Source: Anaerolineae bacterium (GTDB taxonomy: Bacteria; Chloroflexota; Anaerolineae; Fen-1058). From it: a stretch of 55,139 bases of DNA. Below are positions 7,844 to 16,901 of the stretch, one piece after another. The DNA is taken from positions 1 through 55,139 of the forward strand of contig PMCF01000091.1 in the NCBI GenBank assembly GCA_003154115.1, given 5' to 3'. Numbering within the stretch: position 1 is the stretch's first letter; the number at the start of each line of letters is the position of its first letter. The position numbers were made by a program, and so were the translations under genes. The notes under the pieces are model-generated. The model had not been told where the DNA came from. It was given only the letters and a program-made list of their open reading frames with translations, and ran no database searches.

Positions 7844-9067
7844 CTACTTCTCGTCCCGGCCGCGCATCAGCAACGGCAGTCCAATCGCCGCTGCCGTTAA
7901 ACCGGCCACCAAGGCGGCTCCAACGGCTGCCTGTTTCACCGTCTTCGGCTCGACGCCCGGCATGACGACCTCACCATCGCCGTATTGTCGGAAGAGTTGG
8001 CCCCATTTGGTCTGCAGGGCTGCCTCTACGCGCGGGCGTCCTACGAAGGGATACCAATACACATTGTGATAGAAGTTGCTGGCAAAGAAACTCCACGGGA
8101 CCAGCGGTGAGCGCAACAGCACGCCTTCCAACGGCTTCAACGGGCCGTGATAGATCATCTTCTGTCCCTTGCTCGCGAATGTATCCGTCTGGATGAAGTT
8201 CCACGGAATCTCTTGTTCAATGTCGTAGCCGACGATCTTGATCTCGCGCGGGTTGGCATTGCCGAAGCCGCGTTCGTGCGCCAGGCGCAGGAATGGAATC
8301 TGCATGGGATCGAAGCCTTGCAGTTTGGCCGAGATGGCATCGATGGCGACCTGATCGCTCGAAGCGAGGAGAATGTCTTTCTCGTGCCAGTGCATCGCGC
8401 GCGGACCGGGACCGTCACCGGCGAAGGTCCCATCCATCACGGCAAAGACGCCGCTGTGAATGTCTTGTTGGATCTGCAGCAAGTCCACCAGCGTTTCGTG
8501 GATAACCGCGTGCGTCCAGTGGCGCTTGCGATGGAGCAGTCCGCCGAAGGCATTCTTCATCGCACCGGTGATCGTCGTGAAGACGTGCGTCTTGACGGTG
8601 GGCAGCTGCACGATGTTCTTGCCGATGAACAGTTCGGGAATATAGACGCCTTCGGGATAGACCTTGTCGAGTACCAGGAAGGGCTGCTTGGGTTTGTATT
8701 CCACCCACTTGATTTCCGGCTTGTACAAGTACGCGCACGGCACGTTGTACTTATCGGTCACGTACTTCTGTTTGTTATTCGCTTCGCCATCGGCGGTGTC
8801 CACGACGACCGTATCATTGTGCGCGCCGATCAAATTGTAGCCATCGGCCTGCATCGCTTTGATCACACCTTCGAGCTGCCACGGGGCGGTGGAGCAGGCC
8901 GGGTACCACGTTTGCCATGAGATGTTGATCTTGAGCAGCGTGTCTTTGTCTTTGGGCAGTACTTGCTGATAGTTGGCCAGGCGCATGAGCCGCGCGTAAT
9001 CGTCCAACACGGTGTTGGGCGTAGTCTTCAAAACGGCAACCGTCCCTTTGCCGGGAAAATCGGTCAT
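7844..9067 (-). CDS. DUF362 domain-containing protein
   Basis: About 407 residues. It matches the DUF362 pattern: KINISWQTWYPACSTAPWQLEGVIKAM early, then the central block QLPTVKTHVFTTITGAMKNAFGGLL, then DGTFAGDGPGPRAM and LASSDQVAIDAISAKLQGFD. A hydrophobic helix near the C-terminus (AAVGAALVAGLTAAAIGLPLLM) is followed by a charged tail, giving a tail-anchored look. I chose ATG 9067 because GGGGAGG lies seven bases upstream; the frame is open to 9130. DUF362 proteins are often linked to Fe-S chemistry, but no ferredoxin CxxCxxC cluster is visible here. Its function is unknown. Confidence 0.83.
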   Translation of the reverse strand: MTDFPGKGTVAVLKTTPNTVLDDYARLMRLANYQQVLPKDKDTLLKINISWQTWYPACSTAPWQLEGVIKAMQADGYNLIGAHNDTVVVDTADGEANNKQKYVTDKYNVPCAYLYKPEIKWVEYKPKQPFLVLDKVYPEGVYIPELFIGKNIVQLPTVKTHVFTTITGAMKNAFGGLLHRKRHWTHAVIHETLVDLLQIQQDIHSGVFAVMDGTFAGDGPGPRAMHWHEKDILLASSDQVAIDAISAKLQGFDPMQIPFLRLAHERGFGNANPREIKIVGYDIEQEIPWNFIQTDTFASKGQKMIYHGPLKPLEGVLLRSPLVPWSFFASNFYHNVYWYPFVGRPRVEAALQTKWGQLFRQYGDGEVVMPGVEPKTVKQAAVGAALVAGLTAAAIGLPLLMRGRDEK

Positions 9068-9148
9068 GGTCGATGCCTCCCCTATGTAAATGAATGCAGT
9101 CATTTTACCTGACGGGCACCGGGTAAGCAACCCTACGGGTACGCATGA

Positions 9149-9262
9149 GTATAACGCAAAAGTGTTGGTGACTTGTGGGATATGCTCGCGCTGGATGTGC
9201 CTTGCTTCGCGCAGCGCGAGCGTGGCCGGGCAGTATGCCCCCCCAACAGTTTTGCTGTATAC
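9149..9262. repeat. Short terminal-inverted-repeat element (MITE-like), copy B
   Basis: The left end GTATAACGCAAAAGTGTTG (9149-9167) and right end CAACAGTTTTGCTGTATAC (9244-9262) are near-perfect 19-base inverted repeats. The 24 bases 9151-9174 equal 7276-7299. The middle differs from copy A. A TATACT box at 9277-9282, just outside the right end, could serve the following gene. Confidence 0.65.
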
Positions 9263-9313
9263 CCCGGTACGCGTGGTATACTCGCGATAAAGTGAGGCTT
9301 CAAGGAGGCTCTG

Positions 9314-12300
9314 ATGAAACAGACTGGTCTAGTAGTCGGATTCATCGGTCTGGTGTTGATGTTGATCTCTGTACCCTGGCTCGTGGCGCAGGCCCTCGTG
9401 GCGCAGGCCCTCGTGGCGCAGGCCCAGCCGCCGCAACCGACTTCCCCTGGCTTCGCGCCGCTTGTTCAAGCTGAAGTGCAGCATGATACCTCACGGCCCT
9501 GGCGCGAACTGGCGCAGACATTTTCTGCCCAGCCCGATCGGCCTGTGTCGCCCGCCCAGATCGATCGGGTGAATAAGATGCTCCCCCCCAAGCGGCTCGA
9601 TCCAAAGTTGATGGCAGAATTGATCGCGCAGGGTAAAGATCCCTTGACGTATTTTCAACAGATCGATCCGGTGATCCAGTCTGCGATGTTTGCCGCGGCC
9701 CTGCCGCCGCTGCAAAATAACTTCGAGGGTCAATCCTACACGAACGCTTTACCCCCAGATCCGGTGGGCGACATTGGCTATGATCCCGGCACTGGTCAGC
9801 GCTACTACGTCCAGTGGGTGAATCTGTCCTATGCGGTTTGGGACGTGTCAGGCACACCGCTACTCAAATACAGCGCCACAGGCAACACACTGTGGAGTGG
9901 GTTTGGCGGTCCGTGCCAAGAGACGAATGATGGTGATCCGATCGTGCTGTTCGATCAATTGGCCGGTCGCTGGCTGTTGTCGCAGTTCTCTCAACCTAAC
10001 TATCCCGCCGGCCCGTTCTATCAATGTATTGCCATCTCGCAAACGGCCGATCCCACGGGCGCGTATTATCGTTACGCGTTTCAGGCCAGTGCGACCAAGC
10101 TCAACGACTATTCGCATTTTGGCGTGTGGCCGGATGGTTACTACATGACCAGCAACCAGTTCCGCTACACGAATGGCACGTATGTGTGGGGTGGCGCAGG
10201 CGCCTTTGTCTTTGAGCGCGATAAGATGCTGCTGGGGCAATCCGCCCGGATGATTTACTTCGATCTCATGAGCGCCAACAGCGCCTTTGGCGGCATGCTG
10301 CCGGCAGATTTGGAAGGGCCTACTCCGCCGCCCCTGGGTGCACCGAACACCTTTGCCGAAGTCGACGACAATTCGGTGCCAGAACTGGGCGGCATGGATG
10401 CGCTGCGCATTTGGAAGTTTCATGTCGATTGGCCCGACCCGGCCAATTCCACCTTCGGCGTTAACGGTCAGCCTGATTTTGTCGTGCCGGTGGCGCCGTT
10501 TAACTGGCTGCCCTGTGTCGTCAGTGGTAGCCGCAGTTGCATTCCCCAACCCGAGGCCGCGCCGTTCCTTGACGCCGTGGGCGACCGGCTCATGCACCGC
10601 CTGACCTATCGCAAGTCCAGCGATCATGAAACACTCTTGATGAATCACACCGTCGATGCGGGAGGTGGCCGCGCCGGCATCCGCTGGTATGAAGTGCGCG
10701 ATCCCGGCGGCACTCCGTCGATCTACCAGCAAGGGACGTACGCGCCCAACGACTCGGCCTCGCGCTGGATGGGCAGCCTGGCGATGGATCACACGGGTAA
10801 TATCGCCCTGGGTTACAGTGTCTCTAGCCTCAGCATTTATCCGTCTATTCGCTATGCCGGTCGCTTAGTGGACGATCCCCTTGGCGAATTGACGCAAGGC
10901 GAGGGTTCCATTGTAGTGGGAGCCGGATCACAAAGGGATTCGAGGTCGCGGTGGGGCGACTACAGCTCGATGAATCTTGATCCGGTCGATGATTGCACGT
11001 TCTGGTACACGCAGGAATATTATCCGGTCACGCCGAGTGGTGTTCAAATTAACTGGCATACGCGCATTGCTTCCTTTCGTTTTCCGAATTGCAGTGCCGG
11101 CCCTAGCGGCGTGCTGCGTGGCGCAGTGCGCGATGCTACTTCACACAACCCCATCCCCAACACGCGTCTCTTGATCTCGGCTGGCGGGGCGCCAGTTATT
11201 CCGGTAAATATTCCACGGGGCGTGTACACGATGACACTTCCCGTGAACACGTACACCCTCACTGCGTCGGCCTACGGCTATCTTCCCGGTGTAGCGGCGG
11301 GAGTGGCCGTGGCTGAGAATATGACGACGACGCAAGACGTGCTGCTTAATTTAGGTGCGACCTACATCGTTTCGGGCTATGTCACCGGTTACAATAGCAA
11401 TCCGTTGTATGCGACGATTTCCATCCTCGGCGCACCGTTCAACCCGCCGATCAATACCGTCTCCACGAATCCCGCTACAGGTTTTTACAGTGTGACGCTG
11501 GCCGCCGATCAAGTTTACTCGCTCACGGCCTCCTCGCCGCTGCACGCCCAGCAAGTGATTGGCATCGACGCGTTGAACGCCAATCGCACCGAGAATTTCG
11601 CGCTCACTCCGACTACCACAGTCTATGGCGGAATCATCGGTTGGGTGCGCAACCTTACGACGCAGCAACCCGTGGTGAGTGCGACGGTCACGATCACGCC
11701 GGGATTGGAAGTCACCACCGACATCAATGGTTACTTCGAAGCGTTGAATCTATGGTCCGGTTCGTACACGATCAAGGCGGCTGCTCCCTTATATGAACCA
11801 GTGACTTATACGAACGTGACCGTGCAAGCCGGCCTCGTCGCCATTCGCACGTTTGATCTGGCTGCCCCGCATTTGGAATACAGTTCGCCTGGTCTGGAAC
11901 GCACGCTGATCTTTGGCGAGGCGGCCATGGACGACGCCGGGTTGGTGTTGAGCAATACCGGACAGCTGCCGCTCGATTTCTGGCTGACGGAAGTACCTGC
12001 TGTGGTCTGGTTCGACATCGAACCAATGACAGGCACAGTGCCTGTGTCCGGCGCACAGAATATTCGCCTGGGCTGGTACGGCAACGGTCTCGATCAACCC
12101 GGCCTGTACACCATGTCACTGCACCTGCAAACCGACGATCCGCTGGCGACGGATGTGCCCGTCCCGGTGATGTTTACACTTCTGCCGACTGTGACACAGG
12201 GCTTGTTTACGGGCGTCGTTTCGACCACCGGCACGTGTGACGTAAACCTCGCGCCCATCGCTGGAGCGCAGCTGCACCTGCAGGGGTCTGGCGATTTCTC

Positions 12301-13435
12301 GCGGGTCATTACCACCAATGACGCGGGCCTCTACCGCTATTGGCTCGATCAAACGCACAGTCCCTACACCGTCACGCTCACCGCGCACAATCATCTGACC
12401 ACCACGACGGTCGTGCAGATTACGGGCGGTATCACGACCACGCAGAATCATACGTTGCAGTTGCAACAACCCTGCTTGGCGATCGCCCCGGCCACCTTAT
12501 CCGCGAATTTGAAAGTGGGACAATCAACCACCCGGCAGTTCGCCGTCACCAACTCTGGCGCCGTTCCGCTGAACGCGACGATTTACGAAGTGTTCGGCAG
12601 TACGCTCGGCGGGCTGGATGCTGCCGGTTACACATGGCGGCGTGCACCCTACAACTGGATCGACGCCACCGACGCTACCGCACTGAACCTCGACGATGAT
12701 GGTGAAGCGAACGTCGTGCTGCCTTTTGAGTTTTCGTACTATGGCACGGCTTCCAACAAGCTGCGCGTGGGCAACAACGGCGCGGTGTTGTTCGACGCGC
12801 TCACCGGCGAGGTCCCGTATCTCAACCAGCCGCTGAACGCTGCGCCCGATAATTTCATCGCGCCCTTCTGGGACGATCTGGACAGCACAGCGGGCAATGT
12901 CTACTGGAAGACGATCGGGACAGCGCCTAATCGCCGCGTCGTGATCGAGTGGCGCGATCGTCCGCATGTGGACAATGGGCCAGGCTCCGTCACGTTCGAA
13001 TTGGTGTTGTCCGAAAACGGCAACCTGGCGTTTCAATATCAAACCCTGGACTTTGGCGATCCGGATTACGACAATGGCGCCAGCGCCACCGCCGGCGTGC
13101 GTGGTGTGGGGTTGAAACAAGTGCTGCAAATTTCGGCCAATATGCCCACCTTCGGCCCGCAGCAAACCTACTGCATCACTCGCCCCGGTAATCCTCCGTG
13201 CGATGTCGTCGCTGAGGCGTGGCTGTCGGCAGCGCCGATCACCATCACTGATCTGGCAGGTTCACCACCGGCGCAGCAGTTGATCACCGTGACGCTGACG
13301 GCTTTGCCGAAGTTGGGCAGCGATGTGACGGGTACGCTGCGCATTGTCGATGGTGATCCCTTCCAGCCTGATGCCAATGTGATCGTGAGCTTGAAGGTCA
13401 CTTATCAGATCTTCCTGCCGGTGATTCGTCGTTGA
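9314..13435 (+). CDS. Large secreted multidomain protein with carboxypeptidase-regulatory-like domains
   Basis: A 1373-residue secreted protein with AAGGAGG before the ATG. Residues 1-40 are a signal peptide whose end is a tandem ALVAQ repeat. The N-terminal domain (about 130-600) has NALPPDPVGDIGYDPGTGQRYYVQWVNLSYAVWD and ISQTADPTGAYYRYAF, resembling exo-enzyme-type beta-propeller regions, but I cannot name it. From about 600 there are carboxypeptidase-regulatory-like beta-sandwiches (GVLRGAVRDATSHNPIPNTRLLISAGG, GWVRNLTTQQPVVSATVTITPG, GVVSTTGTCDVNLAPIAGAQLHL), separated by Ig-like ASH-type segments. The C-terminus is YQIFLPVIRR, an aromatic-leucine-proline tail. Probable role: surface-exposed or secreted adhesion or degradation factor. 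Confidence 0.8.
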   Translation: MKQTGLVVGFIGLVLMLISVPWLVAQALVAQALVAQAQPPQPTSPGFAPLVQAEVQHDTSRPWRELAQTFSAQPDRPVSPAQIDRVNKMLPPKRLDPKLMAELIAQGKDPLTYFQQIDPVIQSAMFAAALPPLQNNFEGQSYTNALPPDPVGDIGYDPGTGQRYYVQWVNLSYAVWDVSGTPLLKYSATGNTLWSGFGGPCQETNDGDPIVLFDQLAGRWLLSQFSQPNYPAGPFYQCIAISQTADPTGAYYRYAFQASATKLNDYSHFGVWPDGYYMTSNQFRYTNGTYVWGGAGAFVFERDKMLLGQSARMIYFDLMSANSAFGGMLPADLEGPTPPPLGAPNTFAEVDDNSVPELGGMDALRIWKFHVDWPDPANSTFGVNGQPDFVVPVAPFNWLPCVVSGSRSCIPQPEAAPFLDAVGDRLMHRLTYRKSSDHETLLMNHTVDAGGGRAGIRWYEVRDPGGTPSIYQQGTYAPNDSASRWMGSLAMDHTGNIALGYSVSSLSIYPSIRYAGRLVDDPLGELTQGEGSIVVGAGSQRDSRSRWGDYSSMNLDPVDDCTFWYTQEYYPVTPSGVQINWHTRIASFRFPNCSAGPSGVLRGAVRDATSHNPIPNTRLLISAGGAPVIPVNIPRGVYTMTLPVNTYTLTASAYGYLPGVAAGVAVAENMTTTQDVLLNLGATYIVSGYVTGYNSNPLYATISILGAPFNPPINTVSTNPATGFYSVTLAADQVYSLTASSPLHAQQVIGIDALNANRTENFALTPTTTVYGGIIGWVRNLTTQQPVVSATVTITPGLEVTTDINGYFEALNLWSGSYTIKAAAPLYEPVTYTNVTVQAGLVAIRTFDLAAPHLEYSSPGLERTLIFGEAAMDDAGLVLSNTGQLPLDFWLTEVPAVVWFDIEPMTGTVPVSGAQNIRLGWYGNGLDQPGLYTMSLHLQTDDPLATDVPVPVMFTLLPTVTQGLFTGVVSTTGTCDVNLAPIAGAQLHLQGSGDFSRVITTNDAGLYRYWLDQTHSPYTVTLTAHNHLTTTTVVQITGGITTTQNHTLQLQQPCLAIAPATLSANLKVGQSTTRQFAVTNSGAVPLNATIYEVFGSTLGGLDAAGYTWRRAPYNWIDATDATALNLDDDGEANVVLPFEFSYYGTASNKLRVGNNGAVLFDALTGEVPYLNQPLNAAPDNFIAPFWDDLDSTAGNVYWKTIGTAPNRRVVIEWRDRPHVDNGPGSVTFELVLSENGNLAFQYQTLDFGDPDYDNGASATAGVRGVGLKQVLQISANMPTFGPQQTYCITRPGNPPCDVVAEAWLSAAPITITDLAGSPPAQQLITVTLTALPKLGSDVTGTLRIVDGDPFQPDANVIVSLKVTYQIFLPVIRR
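9380..9424 (+). repeat. 3 x 15-bp perfect tandem repeat in the signal-peptide region
   Basis: CTCGTGGCGCAGGCC is repeated three times without mismatch (9380-9394, 9395-9409, 9410-9424). It encodes LVAQA three times at the signal-peptidase site. Copy-number change stays in frame. Confidence 0.85.
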
Positions 13436-13460
13436 TACATCAAATCGTAATTGTTTACCG

Positions 13461-13629
13461 GGGTGTCATTCTGAGCGCTTTCGCCAGGCGCGCCCCCGAT
13501 GCTCTACATCGGACAGGGCGTGCGAAGAATCTCTGTGCCGGTCAGCATCGAGTGCTGATCGTGGTAGAGATTCTGCCCATGCCCGGCGCGATGCGCCGCC
13601 AGGCGTCGCTGCGCTCAGAATGACATCCC
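13461..13629. repeat. Intergenic palindromic repeat of the GTCATTCTGAGCGC type
   Basis: GGGTGTCATTCTGAGCGC (13461-13478) pairs with GCGCTCAGAATGACATCCC (13611-13629) with one mismatch. The outer flanks TTGTTTACCG and CGGTAAACAA extend the inversion. The interior has CAGGCGCGCCCCCGATG and AGGGCGTGCGAAGAATCTC, shared in similar form with the copy at 46100. This matches a widespread bacterial repeat style with GTCATT ends. It has no coding capacity and fills the 211-bp gap between two genes for secreted proteins. Confidence 0.7.
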
Positions 13630-13704
13630 AGGAAACGCGGTAAACAAATGCGTCAAATCTTTCGGAGAGTACTACGATCTCTGAGTGGCAAAAGGATTGA
13701 TGAC

Positions 13705-16059
13705 ATGAAACAAAGTTTGCGTCATGTGGGGTGGAGCTTGCCGCTGGTGGTGTTGTTCATGCTGGCTGTGACTTCCGTGTCGCGCAGCGTCGCGCAGCCG
13801 CTGGTCGAGACGCCGGGTATAGCCAAGATCGATCGCTGGGTGATCGATCACACGAATGACGGACAGTCAACTGAGTTCCTGGTGATCTTGAACGATCAAG
13901 CCGATCTCACCGCGGCTGATCGCTTGACGACGAAAGCCGCTAAAGGCCGCTATGTGTATGAGACGTTGTATGCCGCCGCGCAGCGTTCGCAGCAGCCGAT
14001 CATCGCGTGGTTACAACAACGCGTGGTGCCCTATCGATCATTCTACATTGTCAACGCGATCTGGGTAAAGGCCGATCGGGATACCGCGCTCGCTTTGGCC
14101 GCCCGATCGGAGGTGGCGCGCCTCGACGGCAATCCCGCGATCGCCAACGACTTCGCTCAACCCGCCCGCTACGCGCCGATCGGCCCGTGGCCAGCCCGAC
14201 CAGACAACATAGAACCTGGCATTCAATACGTGAACGCGCCGGCCGTGTGGAGCCTGGGCTTTACGGGGCAGGGCGTTGTTATCGGGGGACAGGACACCGG
14301 GTATATGTGGAATCACGCGGCTTTGCAGTCGCATTATCGCGGCTGGAATGGTATTACCGTGACGCACGATTACAACTGGCACGACAGCATTCACGCGACC
14401 ACGCACAACAGTTCCTGCGGCGTCGATTCGCCCACGCCGTGCGACGACTACGGACATGGTACGCACACCATGGGCACGCTCGTCGGCGATGATGGCGGCG
14501 CGAATCAGATCGGCATGGCGCCGGGCGCGCAATGGATGGGGTGTCGCAACATGGATAACGGTTGGGGAACGCCTGCCACGTATATTGAATGCTTCGAATT
14601 TTTTCTGGCGCCATATCCCGTCGGCGGAACAACCGCGCAAGGTGATCCCAGCAAGGCCCCGGATGTGACCAACAACTCGTGGAGCTGTCCACCCGCGGAA
14701 GGGTGCAATGCGCAGAGTTTGCTGGCCGCTACACAAGCTCAGCGGGCGGCCGGCATCTTGACCGTCGTCTCGGCCACCAACAGCGGCCCGAGCTGTTCGA
14801 CGATCAGTGATCCGCCGGCGATTTACGCGGAAGCCTACACGGTCGGCGCATTGAATACCGGCCAGGACACGGCGGCCAGCTTCAGCAGCCGCGGCCCGGT
14901 GACCGGCGATGGGAGTGGTCGCCGCAAACCCGACATCGCCGCGCCGGGCACCGCCATTCGATCGAGTACACGTGATGGCGGCTATGGTTATATGCAAGGC
15001 ACTTCGATGGCTGCGCCGCATGTGGCGGGCGCGGTCGCGCTGGTGTGGTCGGCTCTGCCGGCTTATCGACGTCAAATCACTTTCACGGAAGATCTACTCA
15101 ACGATTCGGCGGTGCATCTCGTTTCGACAGAATGCGGCAGTAACGGTTGGCCTAACAATACTTTTGGTTACGGACGGCTGGATGTGGCGGCGGCTGTCCA
15201 GCGGGTCATCACCGCTACGCAAGCGGCTGCGCCCGGCTCCGCCATGACTTACACGTTGCGCCTCACCAATACCACCGCGATCACCACCCCGTTCGATCTT
15301 GAAACCGGTTCGCACCAGTGGCCGATCACCATGACGCCCACTCAGACCACGGCCCTGCCGCCTGGTGAAGTTACCGTGATCACCGTTGGCGTCACGATCC
15401 CCAGTGGCGTGTTGGCCACTGACTTCGATGCGTTGGCGTTGGTTGCGACGGCATCGCTCACGCCAACGGAGCGGCAGTACTTTGCGTTAAACACACACGT
15501 GCTGCCGGTGTATGGCCTGACGCTGGCTCCTTCGTCGGCCACAGCGATGGCGGTGCGTGGCTATGCCGCGGCCTACACTTTGCAACTCACCAACACCGGG
15601 AACGCCACCGATACGTACACATTTGAGGTGGCGCAACCGTCCTGGCCGGTGGCTATTGTGCCGCACACATTAGCGCTCGCTGCCCAACAACATGGCTTGG
15701 CGCAAGTGTTGATTACCGCGCCGCTTACCGCGGCGATTGGCATGAGTAACACTGCGCAGCTCACCGCACAAGGTACGGGCGTGGCAGCGTTCAGTGAACT
15801 AACCACGGTCGTTACCGGTTATGGCGTTGCGCTTAGCCCGTCGTCTGCGACCGCCATGACTCCGATCGGTCAAGTGGCGACCTACACTTTGCAGATCACG
15901 AATACGGGCTCCTTCACGGATACCTTCGCCTTCGCTTTGAGCCAGGGAGCTTGGCTATCCGGCATTGCCCCCGTAACGATGACGTTGACGCCGCAGCAAT
16001 CTGCCGGCGTGTTGGTATCAGTCACGGTACCACTCACTGCCGCACCCTGGTCTGAGTGA
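13705..16059 (+). CDS. Secreted subtilisin-like serine protease (S8), C-terminus lost to a frameshift
   Basis: I chose ATG 13705 (MKQSLRHV...) because AAAGGA lies upstream and a signal peptide begins there; an in-frame ATG at 13648 adds 19 residues. An inhibitor_I9-like propeptide precedes the S8 domain. Numbered from 13648, the triad is Asp216 (GGQDTGY), His270 (DYGHGTHTMG) and Ser453 (GTSMAAPHVAGA), with oxyanion Asn378. Beta-sandwich repeats of about 115 residues follow, each opening with a YG[VL].L[AS]PSSATAM motif. The second repeat is cut at 16057-16059 by a shift near 16045. Homology continues downstream in other frames. The protease domain should be intact. Confidence 0.88.
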   Translation: MKQSLRHVGWSLPLVVLFMLAVTSVSRSVAQPLVETPGIAKIDRWVIDHTNDGQSTEFLVILNDQADLTAADRLTTKAAKGRYVYETLYAAAQRSQQPIIAWLQQRVVPYRSFYIVNAIWVKADRDTALALAARSEVARLDGNPAIANDFAQPARYAPIGPWPARPDNIEPGIQYVNAPAVWSLGFTGQGVVIGGQDTGYMWNHAALQSHYRGWNGITVTHDYNWHDSIHATTHNSSCGVDSPTPCDDYGHGTHTMGTLVGDDGGANQIGMAPGAQWMGCRNMDNGWGTPATYIECFEFFLAPYPVGGTTAQGDPSKAPDVTNNSWSCPPAEGCNAQSLLAATQAQRAAGILTVVSATNSGPSCSTISDPPAIYAEAYTVGALNTGQDTAASFSSRGPVTGDGSGRRKPDIAAPGTAIRSSTRDGGYGYMQGTSMAAPHVAGAVALVWSALPAYRRQITFTEDLLNDSAVHLVSTECGSNGWPNNTFGYGRLDVAAAVQRVITATQAAAPGSAMTYTLRLTNTTAITTPFDLETGSHQWPITMTPTQTTALPPGEVTVITVGVTIPSGVLATDFDALALVATASLTPTERQYFALNTHVLPVYGLTLAPSSATAMAVRGYAAAYTLQLTNTGNATDTYTFEVAQPSWPVAIVPHTLALAAQQHGLAQVLITAPLTAAIGMSNTAQLTAQGTGVAAFSELTTVVTGYGVALSPSSATAMTPIGQVATYTLQITNTGSFTDTFAFALSQGAWLSGIAPVTMTLTPQQSAGVLVSVTVPLTAAPWSE

Positions 16060-16475
16060 TACCGTGCGCGTCAGTGCGCAGGGAACCGGGCCAGTCGGCC
16101 TGGAGTGATTTAACGACCATCGCCACCGGTTACGGCTTCGCGCTGAGTCCCGTGTCTGCTACCAAGACCGCGCTGATCGGTCAGGCCGCGACTTACACTT
16201 TGTACCTCACCAGCACCGGCAATCTTACCGACGCGATCGCTTTTGACTTGAGCCAAAACACCTGGCCCGTCAGCATCACGCCGATCACACTGACGTTGGC
16301 GGCGCACCAACACGCCGCCGTGCAAGTGTTAGTGAGTGTGCCACTCACCGCTGCCATTGACGTGAGCGACATCGTCCGCATTAACGCGCAAGGCACGGGC
16401 GTAGCGGCGTTTAGCGAGCTCACGACCGCCGCCGCGGGCTGGCGTTATCTGTTCCCCATCTTCATTGAACCCTAG
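16058..16475 (+). pseudogene. Frameshifted 3' part of the subtilase: third repeat and C-terminal tail
   Basis: Homology to the subtilase repeats continues here through two frames. SDTVRVSAQGTGPVGLE is read from 16058 in frame 2 and stops at 16106. WSDLTTIATGYGFALSPVSATKTA continues from 16101 in frame 3 to the stop at 16475. Each junction is explained by one extra base, a C in the CCC run at about 16045-16047 and a G in the GG at 16097-16098. The segment carries the third repeat and the tail WRYLFPIFIEP. It is either true decay of the 3' end or two assembly or sequencing errors. Confidence 0.75.
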
Positions 16476-16488
16476 GAGCGCACCGACC

Positions 16489-16885
16489 ATGGTTCAGACG
16501 GCCGAAGTCGTCATCTGCGGGGCGGGCATCTCCGGCATCGCCACGGCTTATCATCTGGCCGTGACGCAGGGTGTGAAGAACGTCTGCTTGATTGACGAAC
16601 GTCCGCCGTTGACGTTGACCAGCGACAAATCATCGGAGGCCTATCGCAATTGGTGGCCCGACGAGGTGATGGTGCGTTGGCTGAATCGCAGCATCGACTG
16701 GCTGGAACGGAGCGGTGTCGGGCTATGGCCTGATGGCGGCGGCGGCGGCCGTCGGTGAGTTGGTGGCCGCACACGTGACGGGCAGCCTTCTGCCAGACTA
16801 CACGTCCGCGTTTTCGATCGAACGCTACCACGATCCGATCTATCGGCAGTGGCTGGCGCAGTGGCAGCCCGCCGGACAACTCTAA
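16489..16885 (+). pseudogene. FAD-dependent oxidoreductase (DAO family) with a large internal deletion
   Basis: The N-terminus is a clear dinucleotide-binding fold (VVICGAGISGIATAYHLA, then CLIDERPPL, TSDKSSEAYRNWW) starting at ATG 16489 after AGGAG. At about 16715-16721 the frame changes and the reading becomes GYGLMAAAAAVGELVAAHVTG...YRQWLAQW, the usual end of DAO-type oxidoreductases, stopping at 16883-16885. Only about 130 codons remain, whereas the family needs about 370-450. The middle, including most of the FAD and substrate site, is missing. It cannot be active. The downstream small gene remains intact. Confidence 0.78.
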
Positions 16886-16901
16886 CCATAGGAGGAATCA
16901 C

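Noticed and set aside
14038-15075. Long minus-strand frame opposite the subtilase
   Set aside because: The subtilase triad is on the plus strand; the opposite frame is only low-complexity basic sequence.
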